Shown here: positions 22,714 to 32,013 of the stretch, in pieces
Numbering within the stretch: the first letter of the stretch is position 1
How the letters are laid out: each line of letters starts with the position of its first letter
DNA from: Deltaproteobacteria bacterium
Lineage (GTDB): Bacteria; Myxococcota_A; Polyangia; Nannocystales; Nannocystaceae
Direction of reading: 5' to 3'
NCBI GenBank assembly: GCA_003696955.1
Contig: RFGU01000028.1
Location: 1-50,804, forward strand
DNA: 50,804 nt
The notes under the pieces: model-generated
The model's input: the letters and a program-made list of their open reading frames with translations, nothing else
The model's database searches: none
What the model was told of the DNA's origin: nothing
Position numbers and translations under genes: made by a program

Positions 22714-25641
22714 GTGCCGCCGCAGGACGAAGGCGTCGACGTCACCCGAGGACGGAGCGAGCGGGCGGAGGATGCCTCCACGTTGCACGATCCCCCCCGA
22801 CCTTCTTCGGCCTGCGAGACCTTGCCGGCGGCCGACGATGCGGGTGGGCCCCGGCCCGGGCCCACGGGGGCGGCCACCACGATGCCGCTCGCCCCGGGGC
22901 GGGTCGTGGGGCGGTACGTGATCCTCGGGCGGCTCGGCCAGGGGGCCATGGGGGTGGTCCACGCGGCGTTCGACCCGGACCTCGACCGCAAGGTCGCCCT
23001 CAAGGTGCTGCGCCCCGGCGCCCGCGGGCGCGACGACGAGGCGGCCCGGATGCGACTTCTGCGGGAGGCGCAGGCCCTCGCCAAGCTCGACCACCCGAAC
23101 GTGGTCACCGTACACGACGTCGGGACCGTGGACGGACAGGTCTTCGTCGCGATGGAGTTCGTCGAGGGACGAACCCTGTCGGCGCACCTGGCCGGTCGCC
23201 GCCTGCGGGTGGGCGAGGTCCTCGACCTCATGATTCCGGCGGGGCGAGCCCTCGCGGCGGCCCATCGTCGCGGGATCGTCCACCGCGACTTCAAGCCGGA
23301 CAACGTCATGGTGCGCACCGACGGCCGGGTGCTGGTGATGGACTTCGGGTTGTCCCGGGCGGTGGGAGCCGTAGAGCCCGCTCCCGAGACGGTGACGGCC
23401 ACGACGTCGTCGGGGGGCTCGGTGTTGGCGAGCGACTTGACGCAGGCCGGCGCCGTCATGGGGACGCCGGCGTACATGGCGCCCGAGCAATTCGAAGGCG
23501 CGGACGTGGACGGCCGCGCCGACCAGTTCGCGTTCTGCGTGACCCTGTGGGAGGCGCTCTACGGTGAGCGGCCGTTCGCGGGGCGGACGCTCGCCGAACT
23601 TGCGTTCGCCGCAAGCCAGGGGGCCCTGCGTCGGCCTCCGCGAGGCGTCCGTGTACCGCGATGGTTGCGCCGGATCCTCCGCCGGGGGCTTGCGCCGCGG
23701 CCCGAGGACCGGTTCCCCGACATGGATGCGCTGGTGGCCGCGCTCGAGGGGGGACGGCGCCGGGCACGACTGAGCGCCGCCGCTGTCGGTGCCGGGACGA
23801 TCGCCGCCCTCGGGATGGGCGTCGTCGCCTACGGACACGTCGACCATGCTCGTCGCGTCGCCGCCTGCGAGGCGCGCCGGTTGGAAGCGACCTCGATGTG
23901 GAACGAGACGACGCGCGACGCGGTGCATCGGGCCCTCGCGTCCGTGGACGTCCCCTACGCCGCCCCTACGGCCGAAACCGTCACGGCGTACCTTGACCGG
24001 GCGACGTCCGACCTCGCGGAGGCCACCGTCGAGGTTTGCAACCGGGCGAGTGTGGACCAGACATGGACGCCCGCGACGGCGGAGCGGGCGCGCGTGTGTC
24101 TGGACGGTGTGCGCACCCGGATCGCGTACGTCGTCGAGCAGTTCCAGCGGCCCTCGGCGGCGGTGGTCGGCCGCGCGCCGACGGTGGCCGGGAATCTGGT
24201 CGGGATCGCGGACGAGTGCCTCCACGAAGCGTCCCTCGCCGGGCTTGCCGACGTCGGCGATGCATCGCACCGCCGCGCCCTGCGCGAGATCGAGGCCGCC
24301 CTGGCGGAGGCCTGGGGACGGTTCGAACTCGGCGATGCGGCCGGGGCCCGGTCCGTGGCCGAACGGGCCGTGGCGCTGGCCCGTGACGAGGGGGCCGGTT
24401 CACTTACGGCACGAGCCAGGAGCTTGCTCGGCTGGATCGAGGCCCACCTCGGCGAGGGGGAGGCCGCGCAGCGGGAACTGGTCGGGGCCTACTTCGACGC
24501 GGCCGCCGCCCGGGCATGGGTCGAGGCCGGGAAGGCCGCGACGGACATGGCCTTCGTCGTCGGCGAACGCGGGCAGCGCCGCGACGACGGACTCGATTGG
24601 GCGCGCCACGCCCGCGTCGCCTTCGATCTCGCCGGGATTCCGGAGGAGGATCTTCGGCGGGCCTACCTGCAGAACGTCGTGGGCATGATCGAAGCTGGTC
24701 GCGGCCGGATTTCGGCCGGGCGGGCGGCCCTCGAGGACGCGGCCGACCGATACGCGGCGATCGTAGGGCCCGATCACCCGTCGACCATGCTCGCCATCGA
24801 GAACCTCGGAACGGTGGAGGCCCGTGCCGGCGACTATGGGGCGGCGCGGCGCCACTTGGAGCGGGTGCTCGAGGTGTGGCGCCGGGTCTACGGCGACCGG
24901 CATCCCAAGGTGGCCGACGTCCTCGGCAACCTTGCCGTCGTCCTGCGGCGTTCGGGTGACCACGAAGGTGCCTTGCGGGCCCACGACGAGGCGATTGCGA
25001 TCTACGAGGGCCTGCCCAGCCCCGATCCGGTGGTCCTCGCCACCCTCGTGAACAACCGGGGGGTCGTGCACGGAGAATCGGGGCGCTTCGCCGCGGCCGT
25101 GCGGGACTTCGAACGAGCGTACCGCCTGCGGCGCGAAGCGTTCGGGGAGCACCATCCCTCCGTCGCCATCACGGCCAGCAACCTGGCGGAGATGGCCCTC
25201 GAGGCGGGCGACGTGGACGGTGCGCGGGCGTGGGCGCAGCGGGCCATCGAGGGATTCGGCGGGGACGGACCTTCCGCCGATCCGCTGAGTATCCATTCTT
25301 GGACGGTACTTGCCAAGGTCGAACGCAGTGCCGGGCGGCTCGAGGAGGCGCGCCGAGCGGCTGCCCGCGCCGTCGAGGTGGCGGCGCAGCGGGAGGTGCG
25401 GCCGGAACTTGCGGCCGAAGCCCGGTTCACGCACGCGCAGATGGTCGCGGCGCTCGGATCGAGACGGAACGAGCGAGCGGCCGTGGAGGAGGCCCGGGCG
25501 GCACTGGCGTCGCTCGAAGGCGCTCAAGGTGGCGCGAAGCTGCGTTCGGAGATCGCGGCGTGGCTCGAAGCCCGGCGGGGCGCGAAGACGGCGGCGGATC
25601 GCTCCGGCCCGATCGAGGGACGCCCATCCACCGACGAATGA
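22714..25641 (+). CDS. Ser/Thr protein kinase with C-terminal TPR array (copy 1)
   Basis: A 975-residue protein. The kinase domain (about 65-345) has GQGAMGVV, Lys97 in VALK, catalytic loop HRDFKPDN (His190, Asp192), DFGLSR and GTPAYMAPEQF. A membrane helix at about 353-375 (AAAVGAGTIAALGMGVVAYG) separates it from a helical region and a run of TPRs (about 630-900) with repeating units such as DHPSTMLAIENLG, HPKVADVLGNLAVVLRRSG and HHPSVAITASNLAEMALEAG. It is probably a membrane receptor kinase with a protein-binding exterior. It is the paralogue of the next gene and shares its order and spacing. Start: GTG 22714, no Shine-Dalgarno. Confidence 0.93.
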   Translation: MPPQDEGVDVTRGRSERAEDASTLHDPPRPSSACETLPAADDAGGPRPGPTGAATTMPLAPGRVVGRYVILGRLGQGAMGVVHAAFDPDLDRKVALKVLRPGARGRDDEAARMRLLREAQALAKLDHPNVVTVHDVGTVDGQVFVAMEFVEGRTLSAHLAGRRLRVGEVLDLMIPAGRALAAAHRRGIVHRDFKPDNVMVRTDGRVLVMDFGLSRAVGAVEPAPETVTATTSSGGSVLASDLTQAGAVMGTPAYMAPEQFEGADVDGRADQFAFCVTLWEALYGERPFAGRTLAELAFAASQGALRRPPRGVRVPRWLRRILRRGLAPRPEDRFPDMDALVAALEGGRRRARLSAAAVGAGTIAALGMGVVAYGHVDHARRVAACEARRLEATSMWNETTRDAVHRALASVDVPYAAPTAETVTAYLDRATSDLAEATVEVCNRASVDQTWTPATAERARVCLDGVRTRIAYVVEQFQRPSAAVVGRAPTVAGNLVGIADECLHEASLAGLADVGDASHRRALREIEAALAEAWGRFELGDAAGARSVAERAVALARDEGAGSLTARARSLLGWIEAHLGEGEAAQRELVGAYFDAAAARAWVEAGKAATDMAFVVGERGQRRDDGLDWARHARVAFDLAGIPEEDLRRAYLQNVVGMIEAGRGRISAGRAALEDAADRYAAIVGPDHPSTMLAIENLGTVEARAGDYGAARRHLERVLEVWRRVYGDRHPKVADVLGNLAVVLRRSGDHEGALRAHDEAIAIYEGLPSPDPVVLATLVNNRGVVHGESGRFAAAVRDFERAYRLRREAFGEHHPSVAITASNLAEMALEAGDVDGARAWAQRAIEGFGGDGPSADPLSIHSWTVLAKVERSAGRLEEARRAAARAVEVAAQREVRPELAAEARFTHAQMVAALGSRRNERAAVEEARAALASLEGAQGGAKLRSEIAAWLEARRGAKTAADRSGPIEGRPSTDE

Positions 25642-25751
25642 AGGGCGGTCGCACCCGTGGCGCCCGTGGCGGGGGGATCTCGATGCCACGGTCGGGGCGA
25701 CGGCCGTCGCCCCCGGCGGCCCCTCGGCCGGCGTGCCCCCGAATGCTCGCC

Positions 25752-25781
25752 TTGCCGGTGGAGGTTCGGGCCGGGTAGATT
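25752..25781 (+). promoter_or_regulatory. sigma70-like promoter of kinase-TPR gene 2, leaderless
   Basis: TTGCCG (25752-25757), 18-bp spacer, TAGATT (25776-25781), then 7 nt to ATG 25789. Confidence 0.5.
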
Positions 25782-25788
25782 GGACGCC

Positions 25789-28700
25789 ATGAGCCAGCCG
25801 CCATGTGGCCACGACGACTCCGATGGCGCGGGTTCGGCGGGGGCGGGCGTTGCCGACTTGGACGACGCCGCCGAGCCGTCGGCCGACGCAGCCGAGCCCG
25901 GGGCGAACGGGGGCGAGCGGGGGACCAACGCAGGCGAGCCGGACGGTCGTGCGCGCATCGAGTTTCCCCCGATGGGGGCGGGGGCCGGGGCGGCGGACCC
26001 CGTCGAGGCCGCGCGGGTGCAGCATTCGGCATCGTCCTCGGGACGCCTCGATGCCGGCTCCCTGGTCGGCCGCTACGTCATCGTGCGCAAGCTCGGAGCG
26101 GGCGGCATGGGGGCGGTCTTCGCGGCCTACGACCCCGAACTCGACCGCAAGGTGGCCATCAAGGTCCTGCACCCACGGCCCGGTCGCAAGGAGAAGCAGG
26201 CCCGGCGCCAGGCCCGTCTGCTGCGCGAGGCCCAGGCCATGGCGAAGCTCTCCCATCCGAACGTGGTGGCGGTCTTCGACGTGGGGACCCTCGGCGATCG
26301 GGTGTACGTGGCCATGGCGTACGTCGAGGGCAAGACCCTGCGGGATTGGCTCGAGGCGGCGCCGCGCACGACCGAGGAGATCCTCGACGTGATGGTCCGG
26401 GCGGGCCGGGGTCTCGCCGCCGCCCACCGGCAGGGCTTCGTCCACCGGGACTTCAAGCCGGACAACGTGATGGTCGGGGACGACGGGCGGGCCTTCGTCA
26501 TGGACTTCGGCCTGGTGCGAGCCGACGATGCCGCGTCGCCTTCGGTCTCCGCCTCGTCCGAGGACCTGCCCCCTTCGGTGTCGATCTCTCGCGGCAACAC
26601 GCCGCTGGCTTCGAACCTCACGCGGGTGGGGGCGATGCTCGGGACACCGGCCTACATGGCGCCGGAGCAGTTCGAAGGGCGCACCGCCGACGCCCGTTCC
26701 GACCAGTTCGCGTTCTGCGTCACGCTCTGGGAGGCGCTCTACGGGGAGCGCCCCTTCGCCGGGCGCACCGTGGCCGAGATCGGCAATAACGTCCTTCATG
26801 GACGTATCACGCAACCGAAAAGGGGCCGCCGGGTGCCGGGTTGGCTGCGGAGGATCCTGGAACGTGGCCTCGAGGTGGACCCCGCCCATCGATTCCCGGA
26901 CATGGACGCCCTGCTCGCCGCCATAGGTCGCGGAAGGGCGCGCCGCAAGCAGGTCCGGATCGCGGCGGGACTCGGCGCCGTCCTCGCCCTGGCCGCGGGA
27001 TGGCAGGGCTACGAGAAGGTCGCGCACGCCCGCAAGGTTGCCGCTTGCGAGGCCGAGGGCGCGCGGATCGAGGAGGTGTGGAACGACGCGGCGAAGGCCC
27101 GGGTCCGTGGGGGGATCGAGGGGACGAAGGTGTCCTACGCCGCGCAGATCGTCGAACGCCTCGTACCCGTGCTGGACGGCGTGGCGCAGGAGATCGGCGA
27201 GGCGAGCACGGCGGCCTGCATGGCGCGGGACGTGGAGGCGCGATGGTCCGAGGAGGATGCGCGCAAGGCCGAGTGGTGCCTCGACGGCGCACGGGCCAAC
27301 TTCGCGGCCCTCGTCGATGCGCTGGCCGAGGCGGCGCCGGAGCTCGCCGACGTGGCCGTGGACGTGTCGGCCGACCTCCAGGGCGCAGCGTCCGCCTGCG
27401 TCGACGAACGGTTGTTGCCCCACGCGCCACCGCCACCCGAGGGGGCCGATCCCGCCGCCCTCGCCGCGATTCGGCGCCAACTCACGCGAGCGGCCGTGCT
27501 CACGCGGGCGCGCGCCAGGGACGAGGCCCTTGCCGCGGTGGACGAGGCCCTCGAGGCGGCGGAGGCCCTGGGCTGGCCGCCCCTGGTCGCCGAGGCCCGG
27601 AGCCTGCGCGGGCTCGTGCTGCGCAAGCAGGGGAAGATGGACGAGGCCGTCGAGGCGTTCTTGCAGGCCTACTTCGAGGCCGCCGAGGCCGGCGCCTGGG
27701 GCATGGCCGGCGAGACGGCGACGCGGCTCGGGTTCGCCCTGGCCACGCGCCTTCGCCGCCCCGAGGACGCGCGTGCCTGGGCGGGCCATGCAAAGGTCGC
27801 CTTCAAGTACGCCGGCGTCGGTGAGGACGATCCGCGCTGGGCGGACTACCTGACGGTCCTCGGCCTCGTCGAAGACGACCTCGGGGACGGCGACAAGGCC
27901 ATGGAGACCTGGACGCGCGCCCTCGAGCTTCGCCGGCGGGTCCTCGGCCCGACCCATCCGTCGGTGGGCGCGCTGCTCAACAACATGGCCACCGTGCACT
28001 CGCGAAGCGGCCGCAACGCCGAGGCCGCCGAACTCTACGCCCAGGCCTACGACGTGTGGCTCGCGGCCCACGGCCCCGAGCATCCGAGCGTGGGGCTGCT
28101 CCTCAACAACCGGTCGGTCGTCGAGCAGCGGCTCGGCAGGCTCGACGACGCCCAACGGCATCTCGAAGAGGCCAAGGCCATCTTCGAGAAGGCCCACGGG
28201 CCGGACCACCCGATGCTCGCCGACGTCTTCGTCAATCTCGGCAGCGTCTTCGAGGCCAAGGGGGACTACGAAGCCGCCGCGCGCAGCTACGAGCGGGCCT
28301 TGGAGATCCGGGAGAAGAATTTCGGACCCGATCACCCGGACGTCGGCTCCGCCTTGACGAATCTTGGCAACGCGTATGCCAAGATGGGAGATCGCTCGAA
28401 GGCCCGACGCCTGCACGAACGCGCCCTGGCGATCATGGAGAAGGGGTACGGACCGAAGAGTACGATGCTGGCGTATCCGCTGACGAGCCTGGCCGAGATC
28501 GCCCTCGAGGAGGGGCGGCCGGAAGACGCCATCGCCTTGGCCGAACGCGCGGCGAACCTGCGCGAGGCCGGCAAGATCCGTCCCGAGGCCCAGGCCGAGA
28601 GCCGGTTCGCCCTGGCGCGGGCCCTGTGGGAAGCCCCGCCGGGGCGTGGTCGGGACCGGGCGCGGGCGCGGGCCGAGGCCGAACGGGCCCGTGAACTCCT

Positions 28701-28794
28701 CGCCGCGTCCACGGCGAAGGTGGACGAGCAGCGCCGGGCCGTGGAGGCATGGCTCGCCGCTCATGCGCCCGACCGCGACGTCGCCACCCCCTAG
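25789..28794 (+). CDS. Ser/Thr protein kinase with C-terminal TPR array (copy 2)
   Basis: A 1001-residue paralogue of the preceding kinase. An Asp/Glu/Ala-rich N-terminus (1-80) precedes the kinase domain: GAGGMGAV, Lys125 in VAIK, HRDFKPDN (His219, Asp221), DFGLVR, GTPAYMAPEQFEG. A membrane helix lies at about 391-410. Then comes a helical region with regularly placed cysteines (VAACEAEG, TAACMARD, AEWCLDG) and TPRs from about 720 to 930 in units of about 42 residues, e.g. GPTHPSVGALLNNMA, GPEHPSVGLLLNNRS, GPDHPMLADVFVNLG. The first two units are the most regular. The start is chosen by the promoter 7 nt upstream; the frame is open further upstream but reads as non-coding. Confidence 0.93.
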   Translation: MSQPPCGHDDSDGAGSAGAGVADLDDAAEPSADAAEPGANGGERGTNAGEPDGRARIEFPPMGAGAGAADPVEAARVQHSASSSGRLDAGSLVGRYVIVRKLGAGGMGAVFAAYDPELDRKVAIKVLHPRPGRKEKQARRQARLLREAQAMAKLSHPNVVAVFDVGTLGDRVYVAMAYVEGKTLRDWLEAAPRTTEEILDVMVRAGRGLAAAHRQGFVHRDFKPDNVMVGDDGRAFVMDFGLVRADDAASPSVSASSEDLPPSVSISRGNTPLASNLTRVGAMLGTPAYMAPEQFEGRTADARSDQFAFCVTLWEALYGERPFAGRTVAEIGNNVLHGRITQPKRGRRVPGWLRRILERGLEVDPAHRFPDMDALLAAIGRGRARRKQVRIAAGLGAVLALAAGWQGYEKVAHARKVAACEAEGARIEEVWNDAAKARVRGGIEGTKVSYAAQIVERLVPVLDGVAQEIGEASTAACMARDVEARWSEEDARKAEWCLDGARANFAALVDALAEAAPELADVAVDVSADLQGAASACVDERLLPHAPPPPEGADPAALAAIRRQLTRAAVLTRARARDEALAAVDEALEAAEALGWPPLVAEARSLRGLVLRKQGKMDEAVEAFLQAYFEAAEAGAWGMAGETATRLGFALATRLRRPEDARAWAGHAKVAFKYAGVGEDDPRWADYLTVLGLVEDDLGDGDKAMETWTRALELRRRVLGPTHPSVGALLNNMATVHSRSGRNAEAAELYAQAYDVWLAAHGPEHPSVGLLLNNRSVVEQRLGRLDDAQRHLEEAKAIFEKAHGPDHPMLADVFVNLGSVFEAKGDYEAAARSYERALEIREKNFGPDHPDVGSALTNLGNAYAKMGDRSKARRLHERALAIMEKGYGPKSTMLAYPLTSLAEIALEEGRPEDAIALAERAANLREAGKIRPEAQAESRFALARALWEAPPGRGRDRARARAEAERARELLAASTAKVDEQRRAVEAWLAAHAPDRDVATP

Positions 28795-28797
28795 CAT

Positions 28798-28812
28798 GGG
28801 GCGATGCGCCCC
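28798..28812 (+). terminator. hairpin after kinase-TPR gene 2
   Basis: GGGGCG and CGCCCC form a 6-bp stem with an ATG loop, starting 4 nt after the kinase stop. No U-tract, so uncertain. Confidence 0.35.
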
Positions 28813-28858
28813 CAAGGCGCGGCTGGTGCGCGAGATGTGGTACTCGTAGGCCGCCGCC

Positions 28859-30262
28859 ATGCTCGACGTCCTGACCGAACGGATCCAAGCCCTCGATTCC
28901 GCGATCTGGCAGTGGTACGCGATGCCGATGGTGCTCCTCCTGGTGGGCCTTGCGCTCACCTGGGTCACCGGCTTCGTACAGATTCGGCACTTTCCCCGGG
29001 CGGTGCGCATGACCTTCGCCGGGATGCGCACCAAGACGGACGAGGGCTCGGGGGAGATCACGCCGTTCCAAGCGCTTTCCACCGCGCTCGCCTCCACGGT
29101 GGGCAACGGCAACATCGGCGGCGTCGCCACGGCGATCCTCATCGGTGGCCCCGGGGCGATCTTCTGGATGTGGGTTTGTGCCACCTTCGGCATGGCGACG
29201 AAGTTCGCCGAGGCCGTCTTGGGCGTGCACTTTCGCGTGGATCGGGGCCAGGGAGATCTGGCGAGCGGCCCCATGTACTACATCGTCCAGGGGTTCGAGG
29301 GCCGGCGCATCGGTCGGATCCTCGCCGGCGCCTTCGCCTTCTTCGGCATGTGTGCCGCCTTGCTGGGCACGGGCAACATGGCCCAGTCCAACACGGTGGC
29401 GCGCACGTTCGTCGAGGCCGCGCGCGAGACGTTCGGGGTGGAGGTGTCCACCCTGGTGCCCGGTGTCCTGATCTCGGTGATCGTCGGCCTCGTGCTCCTC
29501 GGGGGGATCCAGCGCATCGCCACCGTGGCGGAGACCTTGGTGCCGTCGATGATCGTGCTCTACTTCCTCGCGGCCATCGCCTACATCGTGATGAACGCGG
29601 GGCAGATTCCCCACGTCCTCGGGCTCATCTTCTCGCGGGCCTTCACCCCCATGGCGGCGGTCGGGGGCTTCGCGGGCGCGTCGGTGGCCCAGGCCATCGC
29701 CGCCGGGGTGAGCCGCGGCGTTCTGTCCAACGAGGCGGGCCTGGGCAGCGCCCCCATCGCCCACGGCATCGCCAAGGTGCGCCACCCCGCCGAGCAGGGC
29801 CTGGTGGGCGTCTTCGAGGTCTTCATCGACACGATCCTGGTGTGCTCGATGACCGCGTTCATCATCCTGTCGAGCGGTCTTTGGCAGGACCCGGCGTACC
29901 AGGGGGCGAGCGGAGACCTGACGGCCGCGGCCCTGGGCACGTCGATCCCCTTCGCGCGCCCCGTGGTCGCCTTCTGCTCCTTCCTCTTCGGCTTCTCCAC
30001 CTTGATCGGCTGGTCGTACTACGGGGAGAAGTGTTTCGAGTTCCTCTTCGGCTCGCGCTTCCTGCCCGGATACCGGGCGATCTTCACCGTCTTGGTCCTC
30101 GTGGGCGCGGTCGTGGAGGTCAAGCTCGTGTGGGCCGTGGGAACCCTGCTCAACGGGTTCATGGCGTTTCCCAACCTGATCGGGCTGCTCGTACTCGTGC
30201 CCGTGGTGGGGCGACTTGCGCGGGAGTACTTCAACGATCGGGCGCCTGCGCAGGCACGATGA
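28859..30262 (+). CDS. sodium:alanine/glycine symporter (AGCS family)
   Basis: A 467-residue inner-membrane protein with about 10-11 hydrophobic helices, the family's usual size. It imports small neutral amino acids with sodium. The family block STVGNGNIGG...IGGPGAIFWMW is present near residues 75-105, followed by FGMATKFAEAVLGVHFR; later segments GLGSAPIAHG and LSTLIGWSYYGEKC-like residues are also typical. The start ATG 28859 is 64 nt after the kinase stop; no strong Shine-Dalgarno is seen. Its last 32 bp overlap, tail to tail, the 3' end of the protease gene on the opposite strand. Confidence 0.93.
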   Translation: MLDVLTERIQALDSAIWQWYAMPMVLLLVGLALTWVTGFVQIRHFPRAVRMTFAGMRTKTDEGSGEITPFQALSTALASTVGNGNIGGVATAILIGGPGAIFWMWVCATFGMATKFAEAVLGVHFRVDRGQGDLASGPMYYIVQGFEGRRIGRILAGAFAFFGMCAALLGTGNMAQSNTVARTFVEAARETFGVEVSTLVPGVLISVIVGLVLLGGIQRIATVAETLVPSMIVLYFLAAIAYIVMNAGQIPHVLGLIFSRAFTPMAAVGGFAGASVAQAIAAGVSRGVLSNEAGLGSAPIAHGIAKVRHPAEQGLVGVFEVFIDTILVCSMTAFIILSSGLWQDPAYQGASGDLTAAALGTSIPFARPVVAFCSFLFGFSTLIGWSYYGEKCFEFLFGSRFLPGYRAIFTVLVLVGAVVEVKLVWAVGTLLNGFMAFPNLIGLLVLVPVVGRLAREYFNDRAPAQAR

Positions 30263-31346
30263 GCACCTGCCGCGGCGGTCCGCCGTCCCGGAGGATCGAA
30301 AGCGGGATCTTCGCTCCGACGCCCCGCACCTGTGCGTGGTAGGCCAGTTGGGCGACCGAGGCGACGGGGCGACCGTCCACGGCGATGACCAGGTCGCCGG
30401 GTTCGAGCCCCGCCTTGGCGCCGGGGCCGTCGGGCTCGACCTTGGTGATCCGTACGGCCCCGGCCCGGCCGGGGACGGCATCGGGGGCGGCGTTCTCGGC
30501 CCGGACCCCGAGTCGGGTATGGCGCAGGTAGCCGCGGGTCCACACCTCCTCGAGGAAGCGCCGGGCCATGGGGGCCGGCACGGCGAAGGCGATGCCCTGG
30601 CCGTCGGCCCGCACCGCCGTGGTCACGCCGACCACCCGTCCGTCCGGATCCACGAGGGGGCCGCCCGAGTTGCCGATGTTGATCGAGGCGTCCGTCTGGA
30701 TGAACGACCACGCGCCGTCCTTGGCCAGATCGGCGGGGCGGCCCAGGTCGTCCCAGTCGCGCCCGAGTCCGCTGACGACGCCCACGGTGACCGTATGGCC
30801 CAGGCCGAAGGGTTGGCCCATGGCCATGACCCAGGTGCCCGGCCGGGGGTCGTCCTCGCGCAGCTCCACCGGGGCGAGGCCGAGGCCGGTGGCCGACACC
30901 TCGAGCAGCGCAAGGTCCACGAGCGCGTCGGCGTAGACGATGCGCGCCGGGAGGCGGCGCCCGTCGAGGAAGACCACCTCGACCTCGCTGGCGCGGGCGA
31001 CCACGTGCTCGTTCGTGAGGATCTGACCCGCGGCGGTCACCACCATACCGCTGCCCAGACCTCGCAAGGTGCCGCGGCCGTCGGAGACCTTCGTGACCAC
31101 GCCCACCACCGACGGGGCCATGCGATCGGCCAGGTCGGCGAAGTCCGGCACCACCACCGTGCGCGGCTCCGGACCCGCAGGGTGACGCCGCGGCCGCTCG
31201 TCGGTCGTCCTCGTCTGGTTGGGGACGGTGCGGGAGGGCGGCGGCTCCTCGACACGGCGGCAAGCCACGATGGCCGCGGCGGCGACGGCGAGGGCGAGGA
31301 CGCGGCCGCGTCCAGGCGCCACGGGCCGCGTCCCGCCGTCAGTCAT
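30231..31346 (-). CDS. HtrA-like (S1C) serine protease with PDZ domain
   Basis: A 371-residue exported protease. The N-terminal signal (VLALAVAAAAIVAC) ends in a possible lipobox, so it may be a lipoprotein. The trypsin-like domain has His114 in TNEHVV, Asp144 in DALVDLALLEV and Ser227 in NIGNSGGPL, a complete triad. A single PDZ domain follows (about 270-365: GVRAENAAPDA, KVEPDGPGAKAGLEPGDLVIAVDG). The family degrades or chaperones misfolded envelope proteins. ATG 31346 lies within the end of the upstream gene (8-bp overlap), so the two are coupled. Longer upstream frames overlap that gene and were rejected. Confidence 0.92.
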   Translation of the reverse strand: MTDGGTRPVAPGRGRVLALAVAAAAIVACRRVEEPPPSRTVPNQTRTTDERPRRHPAGPEPRTVVVPDFADLADRMAPSVVGVVTKVSDGRGTLRGLGSGMVVTAAGQILTNEHVVARASEVEVVFLDGRRLPARIVYADALVDLALLEVSATGLGLAPVELREDDPRPGTWVMAMGQPFGLGHTVTVGVVSGLGRDWDDLGRPADLAKDGAWSFIQTDASINIGNSGGPLVDPDGRVVGVTTAVRADGQGIAFAVPAPMARRFLEEVWTRGYLRHTRLGVRAENAAPDAVPGRAGAVRITKVEPDGPGAKAGLEPGDLVIAVDGRPVASVAQLAYHAQVRGVGAKIPLSILRDGGPPRQVLIVPAQAPDR

Positions 31347-31698
31347 GTTTCGACTCGGGGTCCTGGGGCGCAGCCGGTGCGGGGGCGGGCACCTCGTCGG
31401 GCAGGTCCCAACCGGCCGCAAAGTCCGTCGCCGGGGAGGAAGGGGCCGTTGCGACCGGAGGCGTCGTGGCGCCCGGGGTCGATGCGGCCGGCACCTCGGG
31501 TGCGGTGTCGGTCGCGACGGCCGCCGCCTCGGCCTCGGTCGACGGCAGTGGGATCTCCTCGGGGGGCCGAACCTTGTCGCTGACGTCGGGCAATTCCGCC
31601 AGATAGGCTCGGTACGCCTCTTCGGTCACCCGTCCTTCACGGATGTGACGGTGGACCGTGCGGACGTCGAACAGGCGAATCGTGTCGGGCGTGGCCAT
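31339..31698 (-). CDS. small protein with Pro/Ala-rich tail, coupled to the protease
   Basis: A 119-residue protein. The first 40 residues (LFDVRTVHRHIREGRVTEEAYRAYL-like) form a helical unit with a conserved look; the rest is a Pro/Ala/Glu/Thr-rich disordered tail. It has no signal peptide. The ATG at 31698 is 9 nt from a strong promoter and the 3' end overlaps the protease start, so the two form a transcription unit; it may regulate or guide the protease. No family recognised. Confidence 0.75.
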   Translation of the reverse strand: MATPDTIRLFDVRTVHRHIREGRVTEEAYRAYLAELPDVSDKVRPPEEIPLPSTEAEAAAVATDTAPEVPAASTPGATTPPVATAPSSPATDFAAGWDLPDEVPAPAPAAPQDPESKHD

Positions 31699-31707
31699 GG
31701 CGGCCGG

Positions 31708-31736
31708 GTTCTACCCCGCGTCCATCACCGCGTCAA
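31708..31736 (-). promoter_or_regulatory. strong sigma70-like promoter of the small protein / protease operon
   Basis: TTGACG (31736-31731), 17-bp spacer, TAGAAC (31713-31708), then 9 nt to ATG 31698. The -35 is the best match to TTGACA in the window. Confidence 0.6.
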
Positions 31737-31860
31737 CGAAGGGGCCCGGCCGTTCGGTGGACCGTGGGCCCTCGGTCGGACGCCGTGGGACGCCACCGGC
31801 GGCCGAATCTCCCCACGTCGCCGGAGGCCCCGGGGGGCACACCGGGACGGTTCGGGCCTT

Positions 31861-31888
31861 GCCATCGCGCCGAGCGTGCATAGGCTGC
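31861..31888 (+). promoter_or_regulatory. candidate promoter of the MoxR/Bat operon
   Basis: TTGCCA (31861-31866), 16 bp, TAGGCT (31883-31888). It predicts a 5' leader of about 120 nt before ATG 32014, longer than at most genes here. Confidence 0.45.
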
Positions 31889-32013
31889 GGCAGGGCCGCA
31901 CGGTGGCGGATCGTCCGCACCGTGGAATCCCGCCGCGGCTCCGGCGGTTGTCGCCTGCCGCGTCCGCGGCCGTCGTGCCGCCCGCCGCCTCACCTTTGCA
32001 CCCGGACTCGATC

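Larger units (their letters stand above)
31699..32013. other. 315-bp divergent intergenic region
   Basis: Separates the protease operon from the MoxR/Bat operon. It holds one promoter for each direction and no other gene that I can support; open frames here are shadows. Confidence 0.6.

Noticed and set aside
21000-24270. Upstream extension of the HTTM frame and the 1438-codon frame from 24270
   Set aside because: Residues before the HTTM start are Arg/Pro-rich and antisense to other genes; the ATGA coupling at 20928 fixes the start.
24400-29274. 1624-codon open frame on the minus strand
   Set aside because: It is antisense to two clear kinase-TPR genes and has no domain. Such frames are common in very GC-rich DNA.
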